DNA of 64,000 bases from Haliclystus octoradiatus (GCA_916610825.1 OU744450.1:24946850-25010849), one strand, 5' to 3'; positions 1 through 21,300 are shown, counted from the stretch's first letter. Notes: generated by a model from the sequence alone, not told the origin. Made by a program: numbers and translations.

Positions 1-7348
<7,348 letters not shown>

Positions 7349-7773
7349 TGTGTGGAAATAGCGTTGTTAGGTTGTAGGTTCAACATGTATAAATCTCTTC
7401 AGCACATGAAACGTGCCAGTCTCTACGGAGAACCAACATCAAAATACAAACTTTTATTCCAATATAACAAAGAAGGTTGCAACAATGGCGTCACAACGTT
7501 AAAAGCAAAAAAAATACAAAATGAAAATATAACAAATCTAATAAGACAGTATAAATTACCTCCGAAAATTCCAGAGCTCTTCTATCTACGACAAATTGCG
7601 CAATAAAAAAGAATGGAAATATCAATAGATAATTAAAGATGTCTACGATGTCCTTCGATTTAAAAAGTTTCACCGGGTTTTGTGGAATTCTTTTTCCTCC
7701 GCGGCGCTAAAATTTATTTGACTTCGCAGAAAAATTCTTCATCAATAATTTATGCAAAGCACGCCGCTAGTGC

Positions 7774-7781
7774 TGACGTCA
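7774..7781. promoter_or_regulatory. CRE-like palindrome in the presumed PRRC2 promoter
   Basis: TGACGTCA, the full CREB/ATF palindrome, lies 426 bp upstream of the PRRC2 start codon, next to a locally GC-richer stretch around 7695-7790. Function is inferred from motif and position only. Confidence 0.4.
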
Positions 7782-9519
7782 TATCAGACAACATGTTCCA
7801 GGCCCTTTTTGAAATAATTTTTAATTAAAATAAATTACCAGCTGTACCTTTTAGTTCCTTATAGTACAGTATATTCCTTACAATATTGCAGACCAATAAA
7901 GGAAAAACATTGAATGACAACCAACTGATTATGTATATTAAAATTCAAATAATAAAATTTGTATTTGTATATTCAATGAAAATGTGCGGATTCAATATTT
8001 TAACTGGCAAAGTAAGGTTAGAAAATATATGTTTTCGGAGTGTGTTTCGGACATTTCTATAGCAGAGTTACTTTTTTGTGTCAACATTTTATTTTGATTT
8101 CCTTGACGCAGAATATCATAGTCACTAAACAATCAGAGCTGCAGGGAATATCACACTAGCATGGAATTGGGCTAGCCCAAACATATTTGGAAAATGCTCA
8201 CATGATGTGAAGAATGAATAATTTAGATAACTTTTTTCAGGCACTCTTTCTTTTAACTTTTTCAACCGTCCAGCAATGGTTCATACGTTGAAAAACTGAA
8301 GTATTATGGAGTGTTTACACAAATGCAGTCACTCAGTACTGTTACCATATTGTACAATGTATATTACATTACGTAAATGATATATAGTGTAGTCTTTGGT
8401 TGTCTACATATTTGTTATATCTTACTTGACCATCATACCGGGCCGACTACCATGTGACGGCTATACACCGGGGACGTACCACTTTTTGGGTCCGTATTGC
8501 AGCTGAGAAAGATGCATTTTGGGTAGGAAAGTTATGAATTCCTGAAGAATTTTGAAAAAAAAATTCGAATGTGAAAGAGTAGCAACACGATATGCTGAAG
8601 ATGTGATAAGCTAATGTGCTAGAAAGTGTTAAAATGAAAAGTTACAGCTTTGAAGGTATATAGCTCTAATTGGAATATGTTATACTATAAGAAAAGTAGC
8701 TGGCAAATCGGGATGAACAGTTAAATTTTTAATGAAAACAAGTAAAACGATTCCGACATTTTTATTGCGTAGCAATTGAAACGCAGAATGTCGGCCAAAA
8801 ATCCCGCTCAAACTCTCTTGTGGAAAACAAACAAAATCGTTCCTTTTTGGTTTCAATAAGCAGAAAACGAGAATCTCCAAAATATCATGTTTAAGGTCAA
8901 TTTTGACAGGGAAAGAGTCACGCTATGCAACAACACAACAGTGATATAAACGGATAGAAAAACAATCCGTTGTTTAAAAAAAGCAATTGAATTACACATT
9001 GCCCTATGGGTACACTTTTCAAAAGTCACGTAGATTTTTCGAAGAATTTGAAACCAGGAATTAAGCCTGGGTTTCAAAATCTTTGAAAATTTTTAATTTA
9101 CATTTTCTAGGTTCGCATTCATATCTCTAAAATATTTGGTCATTATATTTTGCTAGAAATGAAATAAAAATTGAAATTAAGGCCAATATGGGTATAAACT
9201 GTGTCAAAATTCTTGTTTTTGAAACACTTTGGAGTGTTGGATTTTTCCCATAAGTGCATGGTACAGCAAGAAGTGTCTAAGAGGAGTGCGTTGTAACTTA
9301 TAACAAGCATTAATATAAAACCAAAAAATAGCAAAATTTTAATAATGCAAACTGTTATTAAAATCGTTTTCAGTAACTTCGAGCACAGAACTAATTACAT
9401 ATATATTATATATTTAATAATCTACATTAAAAAACGTTACAATCCAACATCACTATATACCGTAGTATCGGGACTCAGTATTAAAGTTTTACTAGTGAAA
9501 CTCCGGGTAGGTTGAAAAA

Positions 9520-9922
9520 GGTCGTGGCTAGATCAGGGGTAACTCGAGGACATTTTTATGACTTTTTATTGCTTCTTTTAATTGTATTAAATTCTGTTTT
9601 CAATCGATTTTCAAAATTCTTTTTGCATCTCGTACCTTAATTAATATATTTACTACAAATCTATCTTGTATAAAATAAAAAAAATAAAAAAATTATTGCA
9701 ACAAATGTTAGTCAGCCAAAAAGTTTTATCACGAAGCTTAGTTTAAAAGTTGAGTAACTTTTTATTTTTCAATTATACATGGTAGATTTTTGGTAAATAT
9801 ACAAAGGTACCAAATGCAAAAAGAATTTTGAAAATCGGGTTGAAAACTAAATTTAATACAAATAAAAGAATCCATAAAAAATAATAAAATGTCCTTGAGT
9901 TACCTCTGATCTAGCCACGACC
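9520..9922. mobile_element. Long-TIR non-autonomous DNA element with 9-bp target duplication (MULE-like)
   Basis: Ends are GGTCGTGGCTAGATCAGGGG and, inverted, CTGATCTAGCCACGACC. The imperfect inverted arms exceed 100 bp. Both sides are flanked by GTTGAAAAA (9511-9519 and 9923-9931). A 9-bp duplication with long TIRs is typical of Mutator-like elements. No ORF. Confidence 0.8.
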
Positions 9923-10190
9923 GTTGAAAAAGGCTTTGCTTCATCTTTGTCTCGTATTATATATATGCTCTGTTTTAACAAACATTGAGCACCATATTAC
10001 ATGTGTATCTGAGTTTACACTCTCTATAATTAGTTTTTTAATTTTTTATTATACTAGTTTTACATAATGCAAATGAGATATAGAAGTCGTCTATAGTGCA
10101 GGATAAACATCACCATACAATGATATCTTCATACAAAGATGAAGCGAATCATAATCCAAGATGAATTAATTAACCTCGGATGTCTGTATC

Positions 10191-13100
10191 TCAGTTGTTG
10201 TTCAATGTTCCGCACGAAGCAAATTGATGAGGTCCAGTAAACACATCCAAACTCAATTCTGATCCATAATGGGGTAAATTTTGTTTATATTTCCCACCAA
10301 TCAATAAGAATTTTGATGTTAGTATTGGCATGTAGCATTGACATTTATCATCTGTTGAGACTTTCAAAATGCTAATTGTTTGATTCGATTCAATCTGATT
10401 TCCAATATCAACAATTATAGTATCGATATGAATAATTATCTCGGATGATGTATGATTAATTAATTCAGCAACCATTACTAAAATGATGAAATAACATAAA
10501 TTATGATCGATGACAGCATATAGTATAAATGTGAATTACATGAAGTATACCTTAAAAATAATTTATGACTTGCATAATTATATGAATTAAAGTGGCAATA
10601 CTTTCGTACTTCATATAAGTGGAAACAATAATGCACAACCGTCCCATGAGTAGCCGTTGGCATGGCACTATGAATTTTCGAAAACCAGTCTATTACTGAA
10701 AAACTACTGAAGAGTGAATACTTATACTGTAATAGTGTATTGAATTGTAGATACTGAATTTTGTACAATGAAGCAGTTCCTTTAGTTTTTAAGATGCCGT
10801 TTCAGTAGTTTTCAATAGAATGAGAAAAATCTAGATTAAATAAATCAAATTATGTTGATTTTAGTACCATTTTAGTACAATTGTACTCAATAGGCTACCA
10901 TGTATGTGTCGTTACACCAATGCGGACACCATAACAGTATGTTCATAGGCTAAACCAGTTGATATCATACTGTGATTGTTATAGAGTGGATGCTCAAATA
11001 AATAAAGGATCGATATTCAATCTTATAAATTTTTCGGATTATTTGAAATTTTGGGGAAAATCATCACTGGGATATAAATTTCGTAATGCTCAGATTAGGT
11101 CAATCTTGTTGATGCCATTATAATATTTTTGGATTTATCATTTATCCACAAACCGGGTAAGCTTGATGTCTGTGAAGTTAGACGCATATTCGTCTGGACG
11201 AATATTCAAATAGACCTATATTGGAGCGCGTTAAATAACGCTTCGCACAAATGATGTGAGCATAACAAACATATTAATGGAAAATTTACGAAGTTAAGGA
11301 ACCATATAAACTACAAAAAATATATAATAAAGTCGATAAAAGCAATATGAATTATTTTAAAGAAAATAAATTATCAAAACATACAAAATCGCACCAAAAA
11401 CTTTGATTATTCATTTGACCGCAGATAAACGCATGACTGATCAAATTAATCACGGATGTTTAGACAAAGACATGGATTAACAGTGTTTCGTATTGGAAAT
11501 CAAACAGACAAATATTCAAATTGTCACGGGTTTGATCTAAAACTTTGGACGAATATTCAAATTAACAGTGTTTCGTATGGAATATAAAAACAGACGCATA
11601 TTCAAATTATCACGGGTTTGATCTAAACTTTGGACGAATATTCAAATTAATAGGGTTTCGTATGGAATATAAAAACAGACGCATATTCAAATTATCACGG
11701 GTTTGATCTAAGACTTTGGACGAATATTCAAATTAATAGGGTTTCGTATGGAATAGAAAAACAGACGCATATTCAAATTATCACGGGTGTGATCTAAATA
11801 AAAAACAGAAGCAAATTAAAATTATCACGGGTTTGATCTAAAACTTTGGACGAATATTCAAATTAATAGGGTTTCGTATGGAATAAAAAAACAGACGCAT
11901 ATTCAAATCATCACGGGTGTGATCTAAACTTTGGACGAATATTCAAATTAATAGGGTTTCGTATGGAATAGAAAAACAGACGCATATTCAAATTACCACG
12001 TGTGTGATCTAAACTTTGGACGAATATTCAAATTAATAGGGTTTCGTATGGAATAGAAAAACAGACGCATATTCAAATTACCACGTGTGTGATCTAAACT
12101 TTGGACGAATATTCAAATTAATAGGGTGTCGTATGGAATAAAATAACAGACGCATATTCAAATTACCACGGGTGTGATCTAAACTTTGGACGAATATTCA
12201 AATTAATAGGGTGTCGTATGGAATAAAATAACAGACGCATATTCAAATTATCACGGGTTTGATCTAAAACTTTGGACGAATATTCAAATTAATAGGGTTT
12301 CGTATGGAATAAAATAACAGACGCATATTCAAATTATCACGGGTTTGATCTAAAACTTTGGACGAATATTCAAATTAATAGGGTTTCGTATGGAATAAAA
12401 AAACAGACGCATATTCAAATTATCACGGGTTTGATCTAAAACTTTGGACGAATATTCAAATTAATAGGGTTTCGTATGGAATATAAAAACAGACGCATAT
12501 TTAAATTATCACGGGATTGATCTAAACTTTAGACGAATATTCAAATTAACAGTGTTTCGTATGGAATATAAATACAGACGCATATTCAAATTATCACGGG
12601 TTTGATCTAAAACTTTGGACGAATATTCAAATTAATAGGGTTTCGTATGGAATAAAAAAACAGACGCATATTCAAATCATCACGGGTTTGATCTAAACTT
12701 TGGACGAATATTCAAATTAATAGGGTGTCGTATGGAATAAAATAACAGACGCATATTCAAATTACCACGGGTGTGATCTAAACTTTGGACGAATATTCAA
12801 ATTAATAGGGTGTCGTATGGAATAAAATAACAGACGCATATTCAAATTATCACGGGTTTGATCTAAAACTTTGGACGAATATTCAAATTAATAGGGTGTC
12901 GTATGGAATAAAATAACAGACGCATATTCAAATTATCACGGGTTTGATCTAAAACTTTGGACGAATATTCAAATTAATAGGGTTTCGTATGGAATAAAAT
13001 AACAGACGCATATTTAAATTATCACGGGATTGATCTAAACTTTAGACGAATATTCAAATTAACAGTGTTTCGTATGGAATATAAATACAGACGCATATTC

Positions 13101-15340
13101 AAATTATCACGGGTTTGATCTAAAACTTTGGACGAATATTCAAATTAATAGGGTTTCGTATGGAATAAAAAAACAGACGCATATTCAAATCATCACGGGT
13201 TTGATCTAAACTTTGGACGAATATTCAAATTAATAGGGTTTCGTATGGAATAAAATAACAGACGCATATTCAAATTATCACGGGTTTGATCTAAAACTTT
13301 GGACGAATATTCAAATTAATAGGGTTTCGTATGGAATAAAAAACCAGACGCATATTCAATTTATCACGGGTGTGATCTAAACTTTGGACGAATGTTCAAA
13401 TTAACAGTGTTTCGTATGGAATATAAAAACAGACGCATATTCAAATTATCACGGGTTTGATCTAAACTTTGGACGCATATTCAAATTATCACGGGTTTGA
13501 TCTAAGACTTTGGACGAATATTCAAATTAATAGGGTTTCGTATGGAATAGAAAAACAGACGCATATTCAAATTATCACGGGTTTCATCTAAACTTTGGAC
13601 GAATATTCAAATTAACAGGGTTTCGTATGGAATAAAAAAACAGACGCATATTCAATTTATCACGGGTGTGATCTAAACTTTGGACGAATGTTCAAATTAA
13701 CAGTGTTTCGTATGGAATATAAAAACACTTTATGAACATTTTTATTTGATCTTGATTATAAATGGTAAAAGAGAAGGGATGTGTTTTCAGCTGCCGAATG
13801 TTACAGTTCCCTTCTCTTCTACACATTTCCAGGTCGATTATCAGGTCAATATGCACCCTCTCTTTCAACTTCGCCTCACTTTTAATCTTTCTTAATGTCG
13901 AAGTTGATTCCGCGTTGGTAAGATTACCAAAAAATGTTCCCACAGGATTTATAGTTTGTTCTTTCGCTGCCCTTGCTATTGAAAATTCTCTTACGCTCTT
14001 TACATGCTTGAGTGCGCAAACCAACTGCTCTCTTCGTTTACCAGAGGCATGTCGTCTTCCGACTTTGTCTGTATCCTCCCGATAATCGGTGTGATCAAAT
14101 TCCCCTTCGCATTTAACATTAATTATTGGGAGCTCCTAGATAAGATGAAGAACAAACGTATGTATTAGTGCAACATCACGCAGAAAGCAACAAATGCTTC
14201 CAATCATACAAATGGTGAAAGGACATTAATATCTAATATAAATAATTTCATTTTCATAACTTGGTGTATTTTTTCTCAAAAAGGGGAAAACACAACGTTA
14301 TCTATATAATTGAGGTCAATCGAATTGCTTCCTATTCAATATTTGTTTTATGACATGATCATTACCAAAATATTATCTTTTGGGGATATTTTTCATCATA
14401 ATATGCCGCTCGATTCTTCAATGCTGCGTCTGAATCGATAATTCATATATAACCGTTTGAATCGATAATTCCTAGCTACGTTTGCCTATACTTTAAGAGT
14501 TCCATAATAATTAGCCAACAATAACTGAGAACACATTTGAAATACAACCATGATAATGTTGAATTTAAAGTAGCACACTTCTTGTAAACTCACATTTTCT
14601 AAAGGCTCGGTTAGTATTGATACAATGTAAATCATTGTGCAGCGACCACCTCTACACTTCAACGTTCCTCTTGCATAGGGGCACTTGGATTTTCTTGTTC
14701 CGGGTTTCTTTGCAGTCATTCCATGCCTCGATACTAGAGTGCATGCTGGGTTCTCCTTACAAATTTGAGTAAGGATAACGTCAACCCAATCTCGTAACGG
14801 AGTTCGACCATTCTGTCTACGATCTTTATCTAATGGTTTTATGTGCTCCCATTCTTCAACAGTTGGTTTGAAATTTATATCTTGCAGACCAGGCTTCCAA
14901 TCGTCAAATGGTGTCCACTCCATATCTTTCAACACGTCATCAGCGATGTATTACATAGAATCAAAGCGATCCTAATTTCACGATCACAAACTTTTGAATC
15001 GCTACAAAATAATAACATAATATAAGACGTCAGACCCTTGCAATATAATTGTTTGATTCTTGGGTTTAAAAATGAACAGAAACTTTTCAAAATTCCCGGC
15101 CTGTTCTTCACGATATGCATGACATATATCAGAGCCTTTATATGAAGTACCTTCTTTAATTGTCTCTGCTCATTTTTGGCTAATAATAATAATAATAACA
15201 ATAATAACAACAATATATAATAACAACAATAATAACAACAATAATAACAAAAATATCAACAACAACAATAACAACAATAATAGCAACAACAACAACAGAA
15301 ACAACAACAACAACAACAACCACAACATCAACAACAACAA

Positions 15341-15375
<35 letters not shown>

Positions 15376-18300
15376 GTAATAATAATAAGAATAATAATAA
15401 GAACAAATTGAAAACTGTGGACACTCCTTTTTTACATCATTCTTTATGGAAGATGATGTATACACAAATCTACTCAGTGAGACACTCAAAAAGCGTAACA
15501 AATTTTTTTTATATAATCAGATATAATAACATAATTATTTGGTAATACCTTCAAAAATTCTTTCGATGTTATGGTCATTGATTGAAATTCTTCCAAGCTA
15601 TCAATGCTTCTCTGACGTGTATAGACAGAGCAATTATTCTTTACGAAGAAATAGTCAATATCAAATGATACAATTAAAGGATTAAAGCTGCGTTGCTATC
15701 CAGTATAACATTGAATAATTCCTACTATAAATGCCAACCAGTGATAATGTACCTGTCCATTCATACTTCCCAATACTGCTCAAATTAATGCAGTTTCCAG
15801 ATTTGCCATTAGAAATTTATAGGACGTGCCTATCACACCTAAGGATTATTGATGATGGCTACATCAAACCCGTGATAATTTGAATATGCGTCTCTTATTT
15901 TATTCCATACGACACCCTATTAATTTGAATATTCGTCCAAAGTTTAGATCACACACGTGGTAATTTGAATATGCGTCTGTTTTTCTATTCCATACGAAAC
16001 CCTATTAATTTGAATATTCGTCCAAAGTTTAGATCACACCCGTGGTAATTTGAATATGCGTCTGTTATTTTATTCCATACGACACCCTATTAATTTGAAT
16101 ATTCGTCCAAAGTTTAGATCACACACGTGGTAATTTGAATATGCGTCTGTTATTTTATTCCATACGACACCCTATTAATTTGAATATTCGTCCAAAGTTT
16201 AGATCAAACCCGTGATGATTTGAATATGCGTCTGTTTTTTTATTCCATACGAAACCCAATTAATTTGAATATTCGTCCAAAGTTTTAGATCAAACCCGTG
16301 ATAATTTGAATATGCGTCTGTTATTTTATTCCATACGACACCCTATTAATTTGAATATTCGTCCAAAGTTTAGATCACACCCGTGGTAATTTGAATATGC
16401 GTCTGTTATTTTATTCCATACGACACCCTATTAATTTGAATATTCGTCCAAAGTTTAGATCACACACGTGGTAATTTGAATATGCGTCTGTTTTTCTATT
16501 CCATACGAAACCCTATTAATTTGAATATTCGTCCAAAGTTTAGATCACACCCGTGGTAATTTGAATATGCGTCTGTTATTTTATTCCATACGACACCCTA
16601 TTAATTTGAATATTCGTCCAAAGTTTAGATCACACCTGTGACAATTTGAATATGCGTCTGTTTTTTTATTCCATACGAAACCCTATTAATTTGAATATTC
16701 GTCCAAAGTTTAGATCACACCCGTGATAATTTTAATATTCGTCCAAAGTTTAGATCAAACCCGTGATGATTTGAATATGCGTCTGTTTTTTTATTCCATA
16801 CGAAACCCTATTAATTTGAATATTCGTGCAAAGTTTTAGATCAAACCCGTGATAATTTAAATATGCGTCTGTTTTTATATTCCATACGAAACCCTATTAA
16901 TTTGAATATTCGTCCAAAGTTTTAGATCAAACCCGTGATAATTTGAATATGCGTCTGTTATTTTATTCCATACGACACCCTATTAATTTGAATATTCGTC
17001 CAAAGTTTAGATCACACCCGTGACAATTTGAATATGCGTCTGTTTTTCTATTCCATACGAAACCCTATTAATTTGAATATTCGTCCAAAGTTTAGATCAC
17101 ACCCGTGGTAATTTGAATATGCGTCTGTTATTTTATTCCATACGACACCCTATTAATTTGAATATTCGTCCAAAGTTTAGATCACACCCGTGACAATTTG
17201 AATATGCGTCTGTTTTTTTATTCCATACGAAACCCTATTAATTTGAATATTCGTCCAAAGTTTAGATCACACCCGTGATAATTTTAATATTCGTCCAAAG
17301 TTTAGATCAAACCCGTGATGATTTGAATATGCGTCTGTTTTTTTATTCCATACGAAACCCTATTAATTTGAATATTCGTGCAAAGTTTTAGATCAAACCC
17401 GTGATAATTTAAATATGCGTCTGTTTTTATATTCCATACGAAACCCTATTAATTTGAATATTCGTCCAAAGTTTTAGATCAAACCCGTGATAATTTGAAT
17501 ATGCGTCTGTTATTTTATTCCATACGACACCCTATTAATTTGAATATTCGTCCAAAGTTTAGATCACACCCGTGGTAATTTGAATATGCGTCTGTTATTT
17601 TATTCCATACGACACCCTATTAATTTGAATATTCGTCCAAAGTTTAGATCACACACGTGGTAATTTGAATATGCGTCTGTTTTTCTATTCCATACGAAAC
17701 CCTATTAATTTGAATATTCGTCCAAAGTTTAGATCACACCCGTGATGATTTGAATATGCGTCTGTTTTTTTATTCCATACGAAACCCTATTAATTTGAAT
17801 ATTCGTCCAAAGTTTAGATCACACCCGTGATAATTTTAATATTCGTCCAAAGTTTAGATCAAACCCGTGATGATTTGAATATGCGTCTGTTTTTTTATTC
17901 CATACGAAACCCTATTAATTTGAATATTCGTCCAAAGTTTTAGATCAAACCCGTGATAATTTGAATATGCGTCTGTTTGATTTCCAATACGAAACACTGT
18001 TAATCCATGTCTTTGTCTAAACATCCGTGATTAATTTGATCAGTCATGCGTTTATCTGCGGTCAAATGAATAATCAAAGTTTTTGGTGCGATTTTGTATG
18101 TTTTGATAATTTATTTTCTTTAAAATAATTCATATTGCTTTTATCGACTTTATTATATATTTTTTGTAGTTTATATGGTTCCTTAACTTCGTAAATTTTC
18201 CATTAATATGTTTGTTATGCTCACATCATTTGTGCGAAGCGTTATTTAACGCGCTCCAATATAGGTCTATTTGAATATTCGTCCAGACGAATATGCGTCT

Positions 18301-21300
18301 AACTTCACAGACATGTAAGCTTGCAGGTTTTCTCACCGGGGTGGTTGGTTAATTTGTTAGTATTTTGAAGCTTGTGTGCGTTTAATAGCCGAATGCCCTT
18401 CCTGACGCCAACCTATAGTGCTCCGGACAGGGATTGAACCTAAGACCCTGTGGGCCGTGGTCCAACTCCCTAGCCACTATACCAAGTCCGGAATATATAG
18501 TGCACTGTATTGCATAATAACATAAATATGATCCATACAGACTGCACTGGACTATGAAAATTCACATCAAGCAGTATACAAATTTATGGCATCATTGGTC
18601 TAAGATAAGCTACGTCCCTGATGATATATAGCAGCAGACACATCTCTGTTAGTCACATTGATATCATAGATATACTTACAGTAATCAAGCGTATGTAGAA
18701 TGTGGCAAAATGTTGAAACACGTTGTGAACATGGTTTGCATATCCTCGTGGCATTGATTTGCAATGAAGGTAATGAAGCAAGTCCTTAACAATGACAGAA
18801 AATCATAACAACTTCGAGTAGGTAAACTGACCGCGAAATTTGGTCTTCATATACATACACTGGGATACTATAGTAGCTATATTATAAATACACTGTTAGC
18901 TCAGAGATAGAGTGCCTACATGAAACCAGGGTTCGATTCCTTGTTGGTGCACATATATTTTCATACTAATCAATTAAACTGATTTCAACTTGACTTTAAT
19001 TTGAAATAACGCGTCCCTCAAATAGACGATAATGCAATAATTCGATTCCCTTCAATGTTTTATATAAGACTAAATCGAAATATCACAATTATTTTCGAAT
19101 CCTATATAACAATATTGTGAAGGGTATTTCCGATGTGAAGAAAGCCGGGTAATTCTAAATGGAGGCCCAGGGGGGGGGGTATTTAGATGTTTTTTCCATT
19201 TTCAGACATGGATGAGGACAGTAAAATTTCACAGCAGGTGAGAATTGGGACCCTAACTTTCGTGTTTTGATGACCAAAACAAAGGAAAAGTTCAAAAATG
19301 TCGAAAATCTTCTGAAATTATGTATGGAAGTCCCCTTCCGGGAAAATGGACCTGCCCCTTTCAGAGTAATCCACACAACCATAACGTTCCACATAGAATA
19401 AAAATAACAGACATAAAACCTAAAAGACATGATTTGTATCTTTAATTTTAGCGCAATATTGTAATCAGTTAGATGCAGAGCCATCTATTTACAAGAGTTG
19501 GGACACTTCTGCCATTTTTGTATCTTTTTGCCTGGACCCGAGCACGTTTTTAACAGCGCGCATGTGCAGGAGAATGTTGTGTGTTTTTTCAGCCATATTG
19601 TATTGTATTTTTTCGCGCGTTTCACTTGAAATGATTGAGAGCCTGTTTTCAAAAGAACAAAGATGGCATCCAAAAATCACGTGACTGGCATCTGTCCAAT
19701 TGGAGACGATAGCGGCACATAAAAACGTGTCCCAACTCTTGTAAATAGATGGCTCTGGTTAGATGTACTTTTTGGTTTTCAATTCGTTTTCTCTATTCGG
19801 TCTTTTTCAATGATTTTAGTTAATCATATAAAATACCTTCTGTACAGGCAGAGTTGCATTCAAACTTCGTTGCATAATTATTCTGATTGCCAAAGCAGCC
19901 TCCATAGTTAAATGGTAGACATTTCTTTGTCTTGTCATTGAAACTCCAACGAGTTATATTGCGTTTACAAGGACCACGATCAGCATGTGAATGACACCTA
20001 TTCGCAGCTGTATAATATAAAGATAAGATGATAAAATACGAATGATTTATAAGTATATATATTGGACTTTGTTGGAATCAACCCAAAAACATTTGAACCA
20101 GTCATACGATGATATGCTTCAGGCAAGAGCCTCTATCCCGTGTTCCACTCCAAGATACTGAGAATCGCTCCACTCGAAATGTATGTATGAAATGGAGTTC
20201 TGACGTAATGCGCACAGGCTAACGGCGTTTGACTAGCTATGCTTCACCACGCGTTTGGTTACCACTGGTCAAATAAAGTGTCCACAGATTCATAAAGAGC
20301 TCTTACTCCATCAGCCACCACTACCACAGTAAAACACAAAATAATGAAATTTATTGGACTCCATACGATCCGAAGAGAGATACCCTCGGCCATTACATGA
20401 TGATATGGGCGTATACCCTCCAATCATAGAAGAGGGCATGGCTTCCAACCAATTTTGGGGTATGGTTTCCAGCTATACCTGCAAGTTTGGGGTGCTATAG
20501 CGGGATTTTCGAACTGGCACATGCCCGTACAAAAAGTATCGAAATACCCGCCCCCAGGTGTCAATGAGTGATTGTTCTACTAACATGAGCATTCTTTTTC
20601 ACATGACTTTTTATCTTTGAATCCATTCCAATCACTTGAATGACATCCACCCACTGTTTTCATAATGCATCGAGATTCAGTATGGTCGTAATAGTGGATG
20701 GGGAAATTACCACGGCATGGTCCAATGGGGTCAATAGAACACGTATACCCTAGAAAATCAAAGCAATTGTTATTATCAACTAATCGTTGAAAGCTCCAAC
20801 ACCTTCACCATTGAGATGTACAGAAATTACTGCGGGAAATTAACTGTGAACTAAAACGTTTGTGTAAAATTTCCGGGGACGTACAACTTTTTTGGGTTCC
20901 ATTTTCCAGCTGAGAAAAATAATTTTTGTGTTGGAAATTTGAGATTTTTGACTTACTGGTCCTTATTCAATTAAGTAAAAAATCAGTCTGAAGATCAAAG
21001 TGAAATGAGTAAAAATTGAATAACAGTAAAGACTATGTATTATTTGACTTTTTCGCCGTATATTATATTAATATTGTTTATATACTATAGTTATGATAAT
21101 TAACGTAGTTATAATAGTGATTCATTTATGCTATTTATTAATAATTGTCGACACTTTTTGCAATACGGTGATAGAATTACAAATATCATTACAAAATGTG
21201 TACGCTTTGTAAAACTTTAACGGTAATGATATCTTTTACATAATTTGGATTCCAAACTTCTGTGGCTGATTCAAGAGTCGATGCTTAATATATGTATTTT

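Larger units (their letters stand above)
7349..10190. other. Intergenic spacer upstream of PRRC2
   Basis: This separates the PRRC2 start codon from the 3' end of the next minus-strand gene. It holds a canonical CRE palindrome TGACGTCA at 7774-7781, a piece of a dispersed repeat near 8470-8545 (GGGGACGTACCACTTTTTGG), and a complete inverted-repeat element at 9520-9922. A TTTATT at 10045-10050 is AATAAA on the minus strand, 141 nt past the stop codon at 10191. No convincing gene was seen. Confidence 0.6.
11166..18314. mobile_element. 7.15-kb foldback DNA transposon with giant tandem-repeat TIRs, MULE-like
   Basis: The element starts ATGTCTGTGAAGTTAGACGC and ends with its inverse (...GCGTCTAACTTCACAGACAT). 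It is flanked by a perfect 9-bp duplication GTAAGCTTG at 11157-11165 and 18315-18323. Each arm has about 330 bp of unique terminal sequence (11166-11500 and 17980-18314), nearly identical between arms, then a 2.1-2.2 kb array of 84-86-bp repeats. The arms flank a 2.1-kb core (about 13728-15862) with an ORF on the minus strand and an AAC/AAT microsatellite. Nine-bp duplication plus very long TIRs points to a Mutator-like or foldback class. It lies entirely inside intron 7 of the 10191-25332 gene. Confidence 0.92.

Noticed and set aside
11490-13727. Regular repeats suggestive of a CRISPR-like array
   Set aside because: Units are contiguous with no unique spacers, are mirrored in an inverted arm, and belong to a eukaryotic transposon.
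15170-15424. Leucine-rich frame on the minus strand
   Set aside because: Produced by the AAC/AAT microsatellite.
18889-18951. Functional tRNA gene
   Set aside because: Box A and box B are present but the molecule is too short and the acceptor stem does not pair fully; treated as a SINE head.
19485-19680. Two overlapping minus-strand frames of 62-63 codons
   Set aside because: Entirely within the 282-bp hAT-like MITE.
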